Origin: Lachnospiraceae bacterium
GTDB lineage: Bacteria > Bacillota > Clostridia > Lachnospirales > Lachnospiraceae
Length of the DNA stretch: 55,358 nucleotides
Assembly (NCBI GenBank): GCA_017634065.1
Contig: JAGBOC010000025.1
Coordinates: forward strand, 1-55,358
Direction: 5' to 3'
Translations under genes and position numbers: made by a program
Shown: piece by piece, positions 16,260 to 25,390 of the stretch
How positions within the stretch are numbered: the first letter of the stretch is position 1
Layout: each line of letters opens with the position of its first letter
Notes under the pieces: model-generated
The model's database searches: none
The model's input: the letters and a program-made list of their open reading frames with translations, nothing else
What the model was told of the DNA's origin: nothing

Positions 16260-17807
16260 TTATATCTTGTGAGAATCATTATCTTTATTTTCTCTATTCG
16301 ATTTAGTAAGATAAGCTACCATACCCACTAATAGTAATATAACTATTGCTGATATCGCGAGTGCTAAAAGGAGGAACCTATAGTTTTCAAGTATGCCTCC
16401 AAGTATTGAACCATCTCCATTTTTTCCTTCCTGCTCTTTTAGATACTCGTCAAGTTCCATGATTCTTCTTCCGTCTGTCTCTGAAACTTCTCCAGTTTCA
16501 TTATTACTCTCTGTCACACTTGACTCAATAGTTTCTTGCAAAGTAACAGTCTCTTCATTTTCTATATTTTTATCACTTGTACTTGCAAATGTCTCTATTT
16601 CTATTATGCTCGTTTCAACTATTGTTTCTTCAATACTTACACTATTTGCTTCTGCAGTTTGTGATACAGTTGGAACCATCTCTGCTTCATTTATAGTGCT
16701 CTCAAATGCACTACTTGACTTTGTTAAATCAGATGAAGGAGAAATAACATTCTTTGAAGTTAATTGTTCTTTTTCAGCATTATAGCCAGATGCACTATCT
16801 CCAACATATGGAATGATACCAGAACCATTACCATTTCCAGTTTCATTATCATACTCCGGTTCTTCTGCATAAGGTTGTGTCGTTTCTGGTTCAGTCACTA
16901 TATAGTTTGCACCATCCACCGGAACCGAACCTATATATTCACCATAGTCAGAATACTGATAATTGACATCTTTTATAAATCCTTCAACTTTGTCATCACC
17001 TGGTAGAGCATACTTTTCATACTCATCTTCTGGAATATCCACCGCTTTTTTGCCATCATTCGTTCTTAAGCAATGACATTCAGAAAACATTCTCGTGAAG
17101 GTTCTTACATTTTCTATATTCCATCTTGTTTTGTCAACATAAATATTTTTTAAATTATAGCATTTATAAAATAACTCATCCATGTTGTCAACCATTTTAG
17201 TATCAAATAATGTAAGATCAACATTTGTAAGTGACTGACAACTGAAAAACATTCCTTGCATCTCGGCAGGTGAAAAGGCTTGTGATGCTCCACCACTTTT
17301 AAATGTCAGATTTTTTAGATTTCTGCATTCCATAAACATATATCTTGTATCTGTCAGTCCATGTAAATACACAAAATCACTCAAATCTATATTTCGAAGT
17401 CGCACAAACTTGTCAAACATAAATGAAGCATCATTATTAAAATTAACTATATAGTCTGAATACCAATAAAGAGTATAATTGTAATCAGATACTTTAGTTT
17501 CTCTTTTATCTTTGTTATTGATATCATTTTCAACTGTGTATGCTATAACTGTGCCATCTTTATCTTCTGATATATCTACATAATATGCAGGGTCATCTGG
17601 AGGATTATAACCTCTCTTGAACTCTGTGATAGTATTATTTATTGTAACTCCTCTATCATTATTACTTAAAAACGATTTCACTCTTTGGTTAAACTCTCGA
17701 CCATTACATAAAGTATATGGCGTAGAATATCCTGGAAATGAGAAAAACTTAAGTGATAATAATACCGTGAATATAAATAAAATTATCTTCTTAAAATGTG
17801 ATTTCAT
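16260..17807 (-). CDS. BspA/DUF285-type membrane-anchored surface protein
   Basis: 515 aa. Signal peptide at residues 1-27. DUF285-like repeats lie at about 115-250, with recurring CxxLxxLTF and MDxLFYxCxNLKNI units (MFMECRNLKNLTF, MFFSCQSLTNVDL, LFYKCYNLKNIYV, MFSECHCL). A long Ser/Thr/Glu stalk spans 300-460. One membrane span (about 477-500) and a short basic tail complete the protein. The domain is common in adhesin-like proteins of gut and oral bacteria. Weak Shine-Dalgarno (AGAG). Confidence 0.8.
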   Translation of the reverse strand: MKSHFKKIILFIFTVLLSLKFFSFPGYSTPYTLCNGREFNQRVKSFLSNNDRGVTINNTITEFKRGYNPPDDPAYYVDISEDKDGTVIAYTVENDINNKDKRETKVSDYNYTLYWYSDYIVNFNNDASFMFDKFVRLRNIDLSDFVYLHGLTDTRYMFMECRNLKNLTFKSGGASQAFSPAEMQGMFFSCQSLTNVDLTLFDTKMVDNMDELFYKCYNLKNIYVDKTRWNIENVRTFTRMFSECHCLRTNDGKKAVDIPEDEYEKYALPGDDKVEGFIKDVNYQYSDYGEYIGSVPVDGANYIVTEPETTQPYAEEPEYDNETGNGNGSGIIPYVGDSASGYNAEKEQLTSKNVISPSSDLTKSSSAFESTINEAEMVPTVSQTAEANSVSIEETIVETSIIEIETFASTSDKNIENEETVTLQETIESSVTESNNETGEVSETDGRRIMELDEYLKEQEGKNGDGSILGGILENYRFLLLALAISAIVILLLVGMVAYLTKSNRENKDNDSHKI

Positions 17808-17844
17808 AATTGCTCTAACTACCGATAAACTAATTTTTAATTAG

Positions 17845-17865
17845 TAAAGGCGGATCATATCCGCC
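17845..17865 (-). terminator. Hairpin terminator after the 17943-18671 gene
   Basis: GGCGGAT and ATCCGCC form a 7-bp stem with a 3-base loop followed by TTTACT. The U tract is weak, but the position between two surface-protein genes fits a terminator. Confidence 0.6.
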
Positions 17866-17942
17866 CTCATTATTTTATATTATATATATTCTATTATATT
17901 TATACAAATGTTATTTAATAAAAATATATATACTATATAACT

Positions 17943-18671
17943 TTAATATACCATCCTTCCATTAGCATCAAAGAAATGTGTTATTCCATTATATATGATA
18001 GTTCCTGTAGCCATAGTTCCATCTGGATTGAAATAATAAGTGTATTGATTAATTGTCACAAGTCCTACGGACATATTTCTATTTATATCTATATAATACC
18101 AATTATTTCCAATTTGAAGCCAAGTATTTGATGCATATACACCATTAGCAAAAACATAATGCCAATATCCATTTCCTGCAACCCACTGCCCAACTGGATT
18201 AAACATAATCTGTGGTGTAGGAAGTGATGTCCCCTCTCCTGGACCTGTCCCCGTACCTGGATAAACTGGTGTCACTGGATAAACTGGTACCACTGGATAA
18301 TCTGGGTAATCAGGATAATAATGCTCTATATATGTTGAATCAGATTGTTCCCAATTTCCCCATCCAGTAACTGAATTATATGGGCGAACTTCAAAATAAT
18401 ATTCATGGTCGCCTCTTGACATCTCGCTTGTGAAATTTCGGCTACGTCCTGTTTGGGTTTTTGTGCTAACTCTTCTACCATCTCTATAAAGTCTTACCTC
18501 ATATTTATTTGCTCTACCATCAACTGACCACTTTGCAGTTTTATTATTCCAATATAAGTCATAGACCTGTGGATAATTATCTCCTATAATTGGTGAATAG
18601 GCAAATGAAAATATTGAGAATGCAAATGTTAAGGCAATCATTAATGAAACTACTCTAAACATTTTCTTCAT
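17943..18671 (-). CDS. Secreted protein with FN3-like and cell-wall-binding repeats
   Basis: 242 aa. Signal peptide at residues 1-24. A fibronectin-III-like segment (about 40-112: YDLYWNNKTAKWSVDGRANK, YYFEVRPYNSVTGWGNW) is followed by a proline/tyrosine/valine-rich linker. C-terminal choline-binding-type repeats lie at about 165-242 (WLQIGNNWYYID, YTYYFNPDGTMATG, THFFDANGRMVY). It probably binds teichoic or other wall polymers non-covalently. GGAGGATTTGAT precedes the ATG. The number of repeats is small compared with most wall-binding proteins. Confidence 0.78.
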   Translation of the reverse strand: MKKMFRVVSLMIALTFAFSIFSFAYSPIIGDNYPQVYDLYWNNKTAKWSVDGRANKYEVRLYRDGRRVSTKTQTGRSRNFTSEMSRGDHEYYFEVRPYNSVTGWGNWEQSDSTYIEHYYPDYPDYPVVPVYPVTPVYPGTGTGPGEGTSLPTPQIMFNPVGQWVAGNGYWHYVFANGVYASNTWLQIGNNWYYIDINRNMSVGLVTINQYTYYFNPDGTMATGTIIYNGITHFFDANGRMVY

Positions 18672-18769
18672 ATCAAATCCTCCATTTACAATTTGAATTA
18701 TACCATATTATTATAGAAATGTTAAACTTCAAAGCACCAAAGAATGTGGCAGAAATATGGTAAAATAAC

Positions 18770-19243
18770 TCACTTATGATAAGGCTCATTATTCGCTATT
18801 TTAAATACTCTATATATCTGTTCAAGTAAAATGACTCTAAAAAGTTGGTGGGGAAATGTCAGTTTTGAAAAACTTAATCTCAAATCAGCCTTTTCCTTTA
18901 CACTATTGCTTAAACCATATGACCCACCAATCACAAAATTAATTTGCGAATTACCTTTTACTATAATTTCATTAATTTTGTTGCCAAGTTCAGTAGTAGA
19001 ATACTCTTTACCATCTATATCAAGTACTATCACATATCCATCTTTGATTTTAGATATTATAGATTTGCCTTCGTCCTCAATTGATTTTTTTATATTTGAA
19101 TCATTTTCAATTTTAGCAATGCTCTCATTTACTTCTATTATATCAATAACGCAAAACTTGGACATTCGTTTTCTGTATTCATCAATTGCCTCTTTTAAGT
19201 ATTTTTCTTTGATTTTTCCTACTGCTATAATATTAATTTTCAT
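18770..19243 (-). CDS. rlmH: 23S rRNA pseudouridine-1915 N3-methyltransferase
   Basis: 157 aa, full length for RlmH. SPOUT fold with the N-terminal INIIAVGKIKEKYLKEAI, knot region FVIGGSYGLS and C-terminal SFSKLTFPHQLFRVILLEQIYR...PYHK, all hallmark motifs. It starts 4 bases after the upstream gene, with no strong ribosome site of its own. Confidence 0.96.
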   Translation of the reverse strand: MKINIIAVGKIKEKYLKEAIDEYRKRMSKFCVIDIIEVNESIAKIENDSNIKKSIEDEGKSIISKIKDGYVIVLDIDGKEYSTTELGNKINEIIVKGNSQINFVIGGSYGLSNSVKEKADLRLSFSKLTFPHQLFRVILLEQIYRVFKIANNEPYHK

Positions 19244-19247
19244 AGTC

Positions 19248-20597
19248 TTATTTGTTTATTGAAAAATATCCATAGACTGCATACTTGATAACTACTTTCG
19301 CATTTTTTTCTAATATATAACCTTTGTGAATGTTTTCAATTCCATTTATCAATATTTCTACGACCTCGCCTTCTTTTTGGAAAAATCCTTTTCTTCCTCT
19401 TTCAACTTTCACAAAATAAATATTCTCTGGTAAGAATCCAATCTCAAGTAACTTTTTCTCTACATCTATGAAGTTTTTACCAATGTACTTCTTTGAGTCA
19501 ACTGGCAACACAATTTCATTTGCATTACCTTTTTCAGAAGCAGAATGATTACTATTTTCAGTCATTTTAGAAATAGTTTTATTAATAAATGGCATCTTGT
19601 CTTTAAGTTCTGAAACAACTTCTTTTCTCGTATCATCAAATTCTTTGTCATCATCAAGTACATCAATATCTCCAAGTACAACCTGAAGTTTATATTCTTT
19701 TTTTAGATAATCTATTGCTTTATATCCTATCCACATAGTAAGTGTTCCATTCGTAAATGCTTGAACCCCTGCATCGACCAAGAAACTACTACTCTCATTT
19801 ATAATAGGTATGGCACGAGAACCGAGTTTTGCGATAAATGACCCAATACCACTTCCTTCTATACCATAAGCCGCAAGTGAACCTATGATAGAATTAATAA
19901 ATATTTTCACAAGTCTTGCATTTGTTGGTCTAAATCCATACAAAAATAATATATCTCTTATCATCTTAAAGTTTACTCCTGCCACAAGCAATGCATCAAG
20001 TTGTTGAGATGGAACTATCGCAGAATAAACTCCAGACTGAACAGCACTTGTAACTATCAACTTATTTGATGCTTTCTTTATACTTCCATTCATAAGTTTA
20101 GTAAGAGTTTCAAAAATCTTTTGATTGTCATTACTATGCACTGCGACTTTCAATTCCTGAACTAATACTTTGTCATACCAATTTGCATCTTTTACATGTT
20201 GATTAAAATTGATTATATGTTCTGCTATTTTTTTTCTTGTCTTTATATTGTGAGCATTAGCAAGTCTTGAGCTTCTGCCCTGAACCCTACTCTCAAAATA
20301 TAACATTCCATAGATGCTTAAAATAGGTCTTACATAGAAGTATAAAAATAATATCGCAAAAATAACAAGGCTTATAAGTCCCGCTACTTGATTAAAGTTC
20401 CTTATCCTATCACTTATATTGAGTAAAAGCGATATTACAAATAAACCGAATACAACTATGATTAGTTTAATGATATATCCAAAAGAGTTTCTATCTTCCT
20501 CTCGTATCCTTGTCTCTTCATAATCATAGATAGCATCTTTAAGTTCTTTCTCATTTTGATTTTCAAATTCCAATTCTTTGTAGATTTCTTGCTCCAT
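19248..20597 (-). CDS. DUF697 membrane protein with a PASTA-like C-terminus
   Basis: 449 aa. Two membrane spans (about 42-62 and 76-96) come first. A DUF697/YcjF-type region with glycine-rich hydrophobic helices spans about 180-305 (AVQSGVYSAIVPSQQLDALL, FLYGFRPTNARLVKIFINSI). The C-terminal 75 residues (KNFIDVEKKLLEIGF, KEGEVVEILINGIENI, AKVVIKY) have the length and pattern of a PASTA domain. DUF697 function is unknown. The combination is unusual and I infer a cell-envelope role. Confidence 0.65.
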   Translation of the reverse strand: MEQEIYKELEFENQNEKELKDAIYDYEETRIREEDRNSFGYIIKLIIVVFGLFVISLLLNISDRIRNFNQVAGLISLVIFAILFLYFYVRPILSIYGMLYFESRVQGRSSRLANAHNIKTRKKIAEHIINFNQHVKDANWYDKVLVQELKVAVHSNDNQKIFETLTKLMNGSIKKASNKLIVTSAVQSGVYSAIVPSQQLDALLVAGVNFKMIRDILFLYGFRPTNARLVKIFINSIIGSLAAYGIEGSGIGSFIAKLGSRAIPIINESSSFLVDAGVQAFTNGTLTMWIGYKAIDYLKKEYKLQVVLGDIDVLDDDKEFDDTRKEVVSELKDKMPFINKTISKMTENSNHSASEKGNANEIVLPVDSKKYIGKNFIDVEKKLLEIGFLPENIYFVKVERGRKGFFQKEGEVVEILINGIENIHKGYILEKNAKVVIKYAVYGYFSINK

Positions 20598-20943
20598 AAT
20601 TTTTTAACTCCACTCACCTAACTTATATATTTTTGCACTATTTCTTTCTCTTATACTTATGCATTTTCTATTTTCACAGCCACTATAGTGGATATTCATT
20701 ACAAACTTTACAACTTTTGATACAGTATCAAGCAACATTATGTATCTTATAAAGTATAATATACATAATAAAAAAAATAAAGAGTTTTTGGCTATTGATT
20801 ATACAATGTAACATTTAATACCTCGTTTTACACTATTGATTATGCTTACATCCACTTCAAAAATAAATATTTATAAATAATACTTTGAAAATCATCTCAT
20901 TATATGATATATTTAACATGTCATCAAAAAACGGAGGCAAACT
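20598..20943. promoter_or_regulatory. Divergent intergenic region with operator-like palindromes
   Basis: 346 bases without a gene. It holds a perfect 12-base palindrome CCACTATAGTGG (20680-20691) and a 7-1-7 inverted repeat TTGATAC-A-GTATCAA (20717-20731). The mscS promoter lies at the right end: TTGAAA (20885-20890), 17-base spacer, TATATT (20908-20913) with an extended TG. GGAGG lies 7 bases before the mscS ATG. Confidence 0.6.
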
Positions 20944-21780
20944 ATGACAAATACAACTTCTTATTTTCAAGATTTCATGAATGGAATAAATGATGCAGTC
21001 GGTGCTAACTTAAAAGCATTACCTATTGCGATTATACTCGCTATTATTTTTTATGTCATTTATAAGGTTGTAAATAAAATATTTAGGAAATATAGTCAGA
21101 AATTACCAGTTGAAAAAAATGTAACTAAAGCTGTAAATAAAATTATAGATATACTCATCATTTTCTTTGCGATAATGATAATAGCAAGTGCTCTTGGTAT
21201 CAACACCTCATCACTTATCGCTGCTTTCTCTATCTTTGGTTTGGCAATCTCTCTTTCTGTTCAGAATATTATGTCAAATGTTGCCAATGCTATAAACATC
21301 TATGCCAACCGCCCATTTAAAATTGATGATTATGTAGACATAGATGGCACAGAAGGCACTGTTATCGAAATAGGATTTATGTTCACAAAAATTAGGACAT
21401 ATAAAAATGAAATGATATATATGCCAAATAGTAAAGTAGGTTCCGCAATTATAAAGAATTATTCATATGAGAAATATAGAAGAATTGAATATACTATCGG
21501 AGTATCTTATGACAACGATATAGAAAAAGTTAAAAAGGCACTTCTTGAAGTTTTGAATGAAGATGAAGATGTAGTAAAAAGTGAAGAGATGGTTGCTTTT
21601 GTAAATGATTATGCCTCTAGTTCTATAAACTTTACCATAAGAGCATACACAAAAAATGAGAGTTTCCTAAAATGCTTATGGAATATAAAAGAGCATATAA
21701 AACCAAAGTTTGATAAATACGGCATTACCATTCCTTATCCACAACTTGATGTCTTAATAAAAAACAATGGTAATTCTTAA
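20944..21780 (+). CDS. mscS: MscS-type mechanosensitive channel
   Basis: 278 aa, the length of E. coli MscS. Three membrane spans lie between residues 22 and 120. The pore helix is rich in Ala, Ser and Gly (FSIFGLAISLSVQNIMSN). Then comes the beta domain (PFKIDDYVDIDGTEGTV, MIYMPNSKVGSAII) and a C-terminal alpha/beta domain. It opens on membrane tension to release solutes in hypo-osmotic shock. Good RBS and promoter; convergent with the gene ending at 21818. Confidence 0.93.
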   Translation: MTNTTSYFQDFMNGINDAVGANLKALPIAIILAIIFYVIYKVVNKIFRKYSQKLPVEKNVTKAVNKIIDILIIFFAIMIIASALGINTSSLIAAFSIFGLAISLSVQNIMSNVANAINIYANRPFKIDDYVDIDGTEGTVIEIGFMFTKIRTYKNEMIYMPNSKVGSAIIKNYSYEKYRRIEYTIGVSYDNDIEKVKKALLEVLNEDEDVVKSEEMVAFVNDYASSSINFTIRAYTKNESFLKCLWNIKEHIKPKFDKYGITIPYPQLDVLIKNNGNS

Positions 21781-21798
21781 GTAACTTATCACAGTGCA

Positions 21799-21829
21799 TT
21801 ATCAAATTAAATAAAGTTTAATTTGATAA
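21799..21829. terminator. Bidirectional AT-rich terminator
   Basis: TTATCAAATTAAA and TTTAATTTGATAA form a 13-bp stem with a 5-base loop between convergent genes. The stem overlaps the stop codon of the minus-strand gene at 21818. The low GC makes it weak by the usual rules. Confidence 0.5.
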
Positions 21830-23251
21830 AATATAAATTAACGGTATTAAATCATATAATACTGTGTCTGGAACTCGATTGACTAACTCATCATAAGTAA
21901 GTAGACACTTATGTCTAAACCTTGCTTTATCACCATCTGAACTATACCGGAATCCTTCAAATGCTTTTGAATAATTCCATCTTCTATGCTCTATTTTAAT
22001 GAAATCAAATAATTTAGATTTTTCGGAATCACGAAGATACTTCTTTAATGTCTGTTTAGTAAATCTCTTTTTCATAAGTGTATGAAGTTCATCTTTTATT
22101 TCCAATCTATTATAGCAATTATCAAGTAACTTTTCTTTTACTGTATTATGTAGCACAAGTCCCCAAGTTGCCTGCCTTTTTATAAAATCTAATTTTCTCC
22201 ATTCTCTGACAGCGCTTTCTCCATCTTTATCACCACTCTCTTCACTTAATTTGTTTTTCTCAAAATACTTTTTAAGATTACTAACTTTATCTATGTCAAA
22301 GAAAATATTTGTTTCGTCTTCACTCTCTACCGCTTTATAGACCGCATCTGATAATTCATTATAAATATAATGATAAGCTATAGCAATATTAGTATTAATG
22401 CTATCCTCTATCACATCTAATGATAAAGCGTCAGATGCTGGCGGCAAAATCTTACAATCAAAACCATTATTATGTAATAAACTAAAATCAGTAAACTTGC
22501 TCTGATTTTCAATTCGGAGATAAAGAGAAGTATTAGTAGTAAAAAGTTCACTATGCTTAACTCTCAAATCTGAAAAGATATTTATAGTTCGTAAAGTGAC
22601 TGACTCATTTTTTGTGCAAACATAGACATTATCTATTGCTTTAGTCTCACTCGCGATATTCTTTAATTCATTATAAAACTTTTTCTCTTCTATAACTACA
22701 TCATGGAAATAGATATCAAGTTTACCATCACATCTAAAATCATTAGCTTTTAAATCACTTGATAATTCATAGTGATCTTCAGAAACTTTCTTTACATACT
22801 CTGTGCTTATTCTATTAAGTATATAATTCTTTTCTATATTAATATCATTTCCTAATATGTCAATTCGTATAGTACCATTTTGATTATGCACACTTCTATT
22901 GATTATCTCATCAAAAAATGCATGTCCAAGCCTACCAAAACCAACAATTACATTGTGGATATCCACTTTTTTATAATCTTTTATTACATCATTAGTAGTA
23001 TCTTTAAAGAAACTTCTTGCTCGAAGTAGAGATAAGTCAAATACATTATAATCATCAATAATTGCATTTCTATTTTCAGAGGTCAAAACAATACCATGCA
23101 AATAATTGTTAATCATCACTCTTGACTGATAATCCTCTGCATAGCAATATATTTTTTTGCTAGTACATTTATCTAACCAATTATCACTTAAATACTTATA
23201 GATGCTTGTAAGTGTCGAATAGTTTGATAACGCATCTTCTTCAAATAACAT
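21818..23251 (-). CDS. NAD-binding/RyR-domain protein, downstream part of a frameshifted gene
   Basis: 477 aa from the first ATG. It contains a second TrkA-N-like Rossmann motif (HNVIVGFGRLGHAFFDEI, about residues 97-114). At the C-terminus is a RyR-like domain (IEHRRWNYSKAFEGFRYSSD...CLLTYDEL). The frame is open upstream of the ATG back to about 23309 and would continue the protein encoded at 23188-23829 if the ribosome slipped -1 near 23280. I regard the two as one gene of about 660 residues. The role is probably ion- or nucleotide-regulated membrane function, inferred from the TrkA-N and RyR domains. Confidence 0.65.
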   Translation of the reverse strand: MLFEEDALSNYSTLTSIYKYLSDNWLDKCTSKKIYCYAEDYQSRVMINNYLHGIVLTSENRNAIIDDYNVFDLSLLRARSFFKDTTNDVIKDYKKVDIHNVIVGFGRLGHAFFDEIINRSVHNQNGTIRIDILGNDINIEKNYILNRISTEYVKKVSEDHYELSSDLKANDFRCDGKLDIYFHDVVIEEKKFYNELKNIASETKAIDNVYVCTKNESVTLRTINIFSDLRVKHSELFTTNTSLYLRIENQSKFTDFSLLHNNGFDCKILPPASDALSLDVIEDSINTNIAIAYHYIYNELSDAVYKAVESEDETNIFFDIDKVSNLKKYFEKNKLSEESGDKDGESAVREWRKLDFIKRQATWGLVLHNTVKEKLLDNCYNRLEIKDELHTLMKKRFTKQTLKKYLRDSEKSKLFDFIKIEHRRWNYSKAFEGFRYSSDGDKARFRHKCLLTYDELVNRVPDTVLYDLIPLIYILSN

Positions 23252-23829
23252 AATATACTTAATATTTGATGTAAGTTCAAAAAACTTTTTTGAATACCGT
23301 CATTATTTTCAGCAAATGAATTAATATCTACTACCCATATCTTTTTCTTAAAGTACTGAATCTGTTCTTCACTCGTTATCTTTACTTTTGAAATTACTAT
23401 TATTTTTCTATTCTCACCACTTTTAGATTCATTTTCAAGGAACTTCTTAACTAAATCATTATATCCAAATATTATAATGTTTCTATCGTTATTTCTAAAT
23501 GAGCGTTTGAAAATAAACTCATCAATTTTTACTCTAACACTTGTAAATGCAGTTATTACTGATGCTGCCAAAAATAATGGTGCCAAATAAATAACTACCG
23601 CATATACTAATAGCAAAAACTTATCATAAAACTCATTTCGTGACAAACTGATTTCCGCAACTTCAGATAACTTTAGTGGTGAATTGCCTAAAAATGTTTT
23701 AATTGTATTTTCTATAACAAGCAAAACATATTCAAGAGTGTTATACCCCTTGCCTGAATAAAATTGAATACTAACCAAAGTACATAATCCAGCGAGTAAT
23801 ATTCCTATTATCCATTTTAATTTCTTCAT
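23188..23829 (-). CDS. Two-TM TrkA-N protein, upstream part of a frameshifted gene
   Basis: 213 aa. Membrane spans lie at about 7-25 and 68-93, then a Rossmann start (NIIIFGYNDLVKKFLEN) follows. The region between the spans has no TVGYG selectivity filter, so this is not an ordinary potassium channel. After about residue 180 the sequence becomes unlike the family and ends. The -1 frame instead continues smoothly as FFELTSNIKYIMLFEEDAL into the next ORF. The 64-base overlap and the homopolymers at 23279-23291 mark the switch point. Confidence 0.65.
   Translation of the reverse strand: MKKLKWIIGILLAGLCTLVSIQFYSGKGYNTLEYVLLVIENTIKTFLGNSPLKLSEVAEISLSRNEFYDKFLLLVYAVVIYLAPLFLAASVITAFTSVRVKIDEFIFKRSFRNNDRNIIIFGYNDLVKKFLENESKSGENRKIIVISKVKITSEEQIQYFKKKIWVVDINSFAENNDGIQKSFLNLHQILSILCYLKKMRYQTIRHLQASISI
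23278..23284 (-). other. Candidate -1 frameshift site (T TTT TTG)
   Basis: In the upstream frame the codons read AGT TTT TTG, which forms the heptamer T TTT TTG (pattern X XXY YYZ), just after a run of six A. A -1 slip here joins the two ORFs. The only alternative windows are between the minus-strand TGA near 23310 and the first-frame stop at 23188. A single-base indel in the A6 or T6 run (mutation or assembly error) would give the same picture. Confidence 0.45.
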
Positions 23830-24039
23830 AATTCGCTTTTTGACTTATAGATTTGATATATGCTTTTGTGCTTAATTTGTAAAATAGCAGGTATTCTTAT
23901 AATATTTATACAATAGTTCAATGCTATTTATTTGTAAAAATTATATCATATATTTACATTAAAGTATAAAAAGTTATTAATAATTTTTCTCTAAATAATT
24001 TTAATTGTAGCAATGATAAATAGAGGTATTTCATAATTA

Positions 24040-24116
24040 TGAAAAAACTATAGAATTATCAAAGTTTTTTCATACTAGTGAAAAAACTTGACAATTATAC
24101 AAATATCTGATATTAT
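24040..24116 (+). promoter_or_regulatory. Promoter with three TGAAAAAACT boxes
   Basis: TGAAAAAACT occurs at 24040-24049 and 24079-24088, with an inverted copy at 24063-24072. The direct copies also share AATTAT downstream. TTGACA (24088-24093), a 17-base spacer and TATTAT (24111-24116) form the promoter. The third box overlaps the -35. The ATG at 24124 is 7 bases after the -10, so the mRNA is probably leaderless. The layout suggests autoregulation or another DNA-binding factor. Confidence 0.55.
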
Positions 24117-24123
24117 ATACATT

Positions 24124-25311
24124 ATGATAAAACGAGTAGAATATATAAAAAAATTGAATAGTTTCAAAGAAAAAGAACTAATTAAAGTCATCACAGGTTT
24201 AAGAAGGTCTGGGAAATCAATTTTGATGGAACAGTTTATAGATTACCTAAAAGAAAATGGAGTAAAAGATAATCAAATCATTAAAATAAACTTTGAAGAA
24301 AAAGAAAACGAAGAGTTTCTAGATAAAGATAAATTATACAAACACCTTATTGAAATGATTAAAAAAAATAAAGAAGTATATAGTTATTTGTTTTTAGATG
24401 AAATACAAAAAGTTAGAGATTTCCAGATTATAATTGATAGCCTATATGTAAAAAAAAACATCGATATATATATAACAGGCTCAAATGCTGATTTATTATC
24501 AAGTGAACTTGCAACATTACTCACAGGAAGATATGTTGAAATTAAAATGCTTCCACTATCATACAAAGAATATATTGATAATAAAAATGATAGTGTAGAA
24601 TTATTTAATAATTATCTAAATAATGGTGGATTGCCTTATTTATTGAATTTGGAAACGGATACAATGAAATATGAATATATAATAGGATTGTATAATACGA
24701 TACTAAATAACGATATAATTAGAAGGCATAATGATATTGATATATCAACATTTGAAAATATTTTGAATTTCATTATAGATAATGTTTCAAATATTATATC
24801 CCCAAACTCTATTGCCAAAACATTAAACTCATATGGCAAAAAAGTATCATATAATACAGTCGAAAAGTACATAAGGTATATGAAAGAATGTTATCTAATA
24901 TATGAATGTGGCAGGTATAATATTTTAGGGAAGCAAAGTTTAAAAACTTTGTCAAAATATTATCTGGTTGATTTGGGATTTAAAAAAGTTTCCTCAATAA
25001 AAAATAATACAAATTTAGGATATAATATTGAGAATATAGTTTACCTTGAACTACTAAGAAGAGGAAATATTATAAATGTTGGCAAGGTAAATGATTTAGA
25101 AGTTGACTTTGTTGTAAAAAAAGAAAATGAAATAGAGTATTACCAAGTTTCAACTTCTTTATATGACGAGAAAACAAAAGTTCGAGAAATTAATTCATTA
25201 AAAGCCATAAAGGATAATTATAAAAAAACAATACTGACGCTTGATGATTATGGCATAGGAAATATTGATGGAATTAATATTGTGAATTTGAGAAAATGGC
25301 TACTTGCGTAA
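24124..25311 (+). CDS. AAA-family ATPase with DUF4143 domain
   Basis: 395 aa. N-terminal AAA_14 ATPase: Walker A GLRRSGKS, Walker B YLFLDEIQ, sensor ITGSNADLL, TGRYVEIKMLPLSYKEY. The C-terminal DUF4143 has PD-(D/E)XK-like residues (ENIVYLELLRRG, DLEVDFVV, EYYQVS). These proteins are widespread in anaerobes and often single, mobile-like genes; their substrate is unknown. I use the ATG at 24124; the TTG at 24088 in the same frame is part of the -35 box. The gene is strongly AT-rich and stands alone. Confidence 0.85.
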   Translation: MIKRVEYIKKLNSFKEKELIKVITGLRRSGKSILMEQFIDYLKENGVKDNQIIKINFEEKENEEFLDKDKLYKHLIEMIKKNKEVYSYLFLDEIQKVRDFQIIIDSLYVKKNIDIYITGSNADLLSSELATLLTGRYVEIKMLPLSYKEYIDNKNDSVELFNNYLNNGGLPYLLNLETDTMKYEYIIGLYNTILNNDIIRRHNDIDISTFENILNFIIDNVSNIISPNSIAKTLNSYGKKVSYNTVEKYIRYMKECYLIYECGRYNILGKQSLKTLSKYYLVDLGFKKVSSIKNNTNLGYNIENIVYLELLRRGNIINVGKVNDLEVDFVVKKENEIEYYQVSTSLYDEKTKVREINSLKAIKDNYKKTILTLDDYGIGNIDGINIVNLRKWLLA

Positions 25312-25390
25312 TCTAAATCTTCGCAAACAGATGATACTCATTCTTCTACAAAAGATTATTCATTTCTTGCACTATCATTATTAATATATA

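Noticed and set aside
24088-24123. TTG start giving a 407-residue AAA ATPase
   Set aside because: The TTG is the first base group of the -35 box TTGACA; the ATG at 24124 matches the family start.
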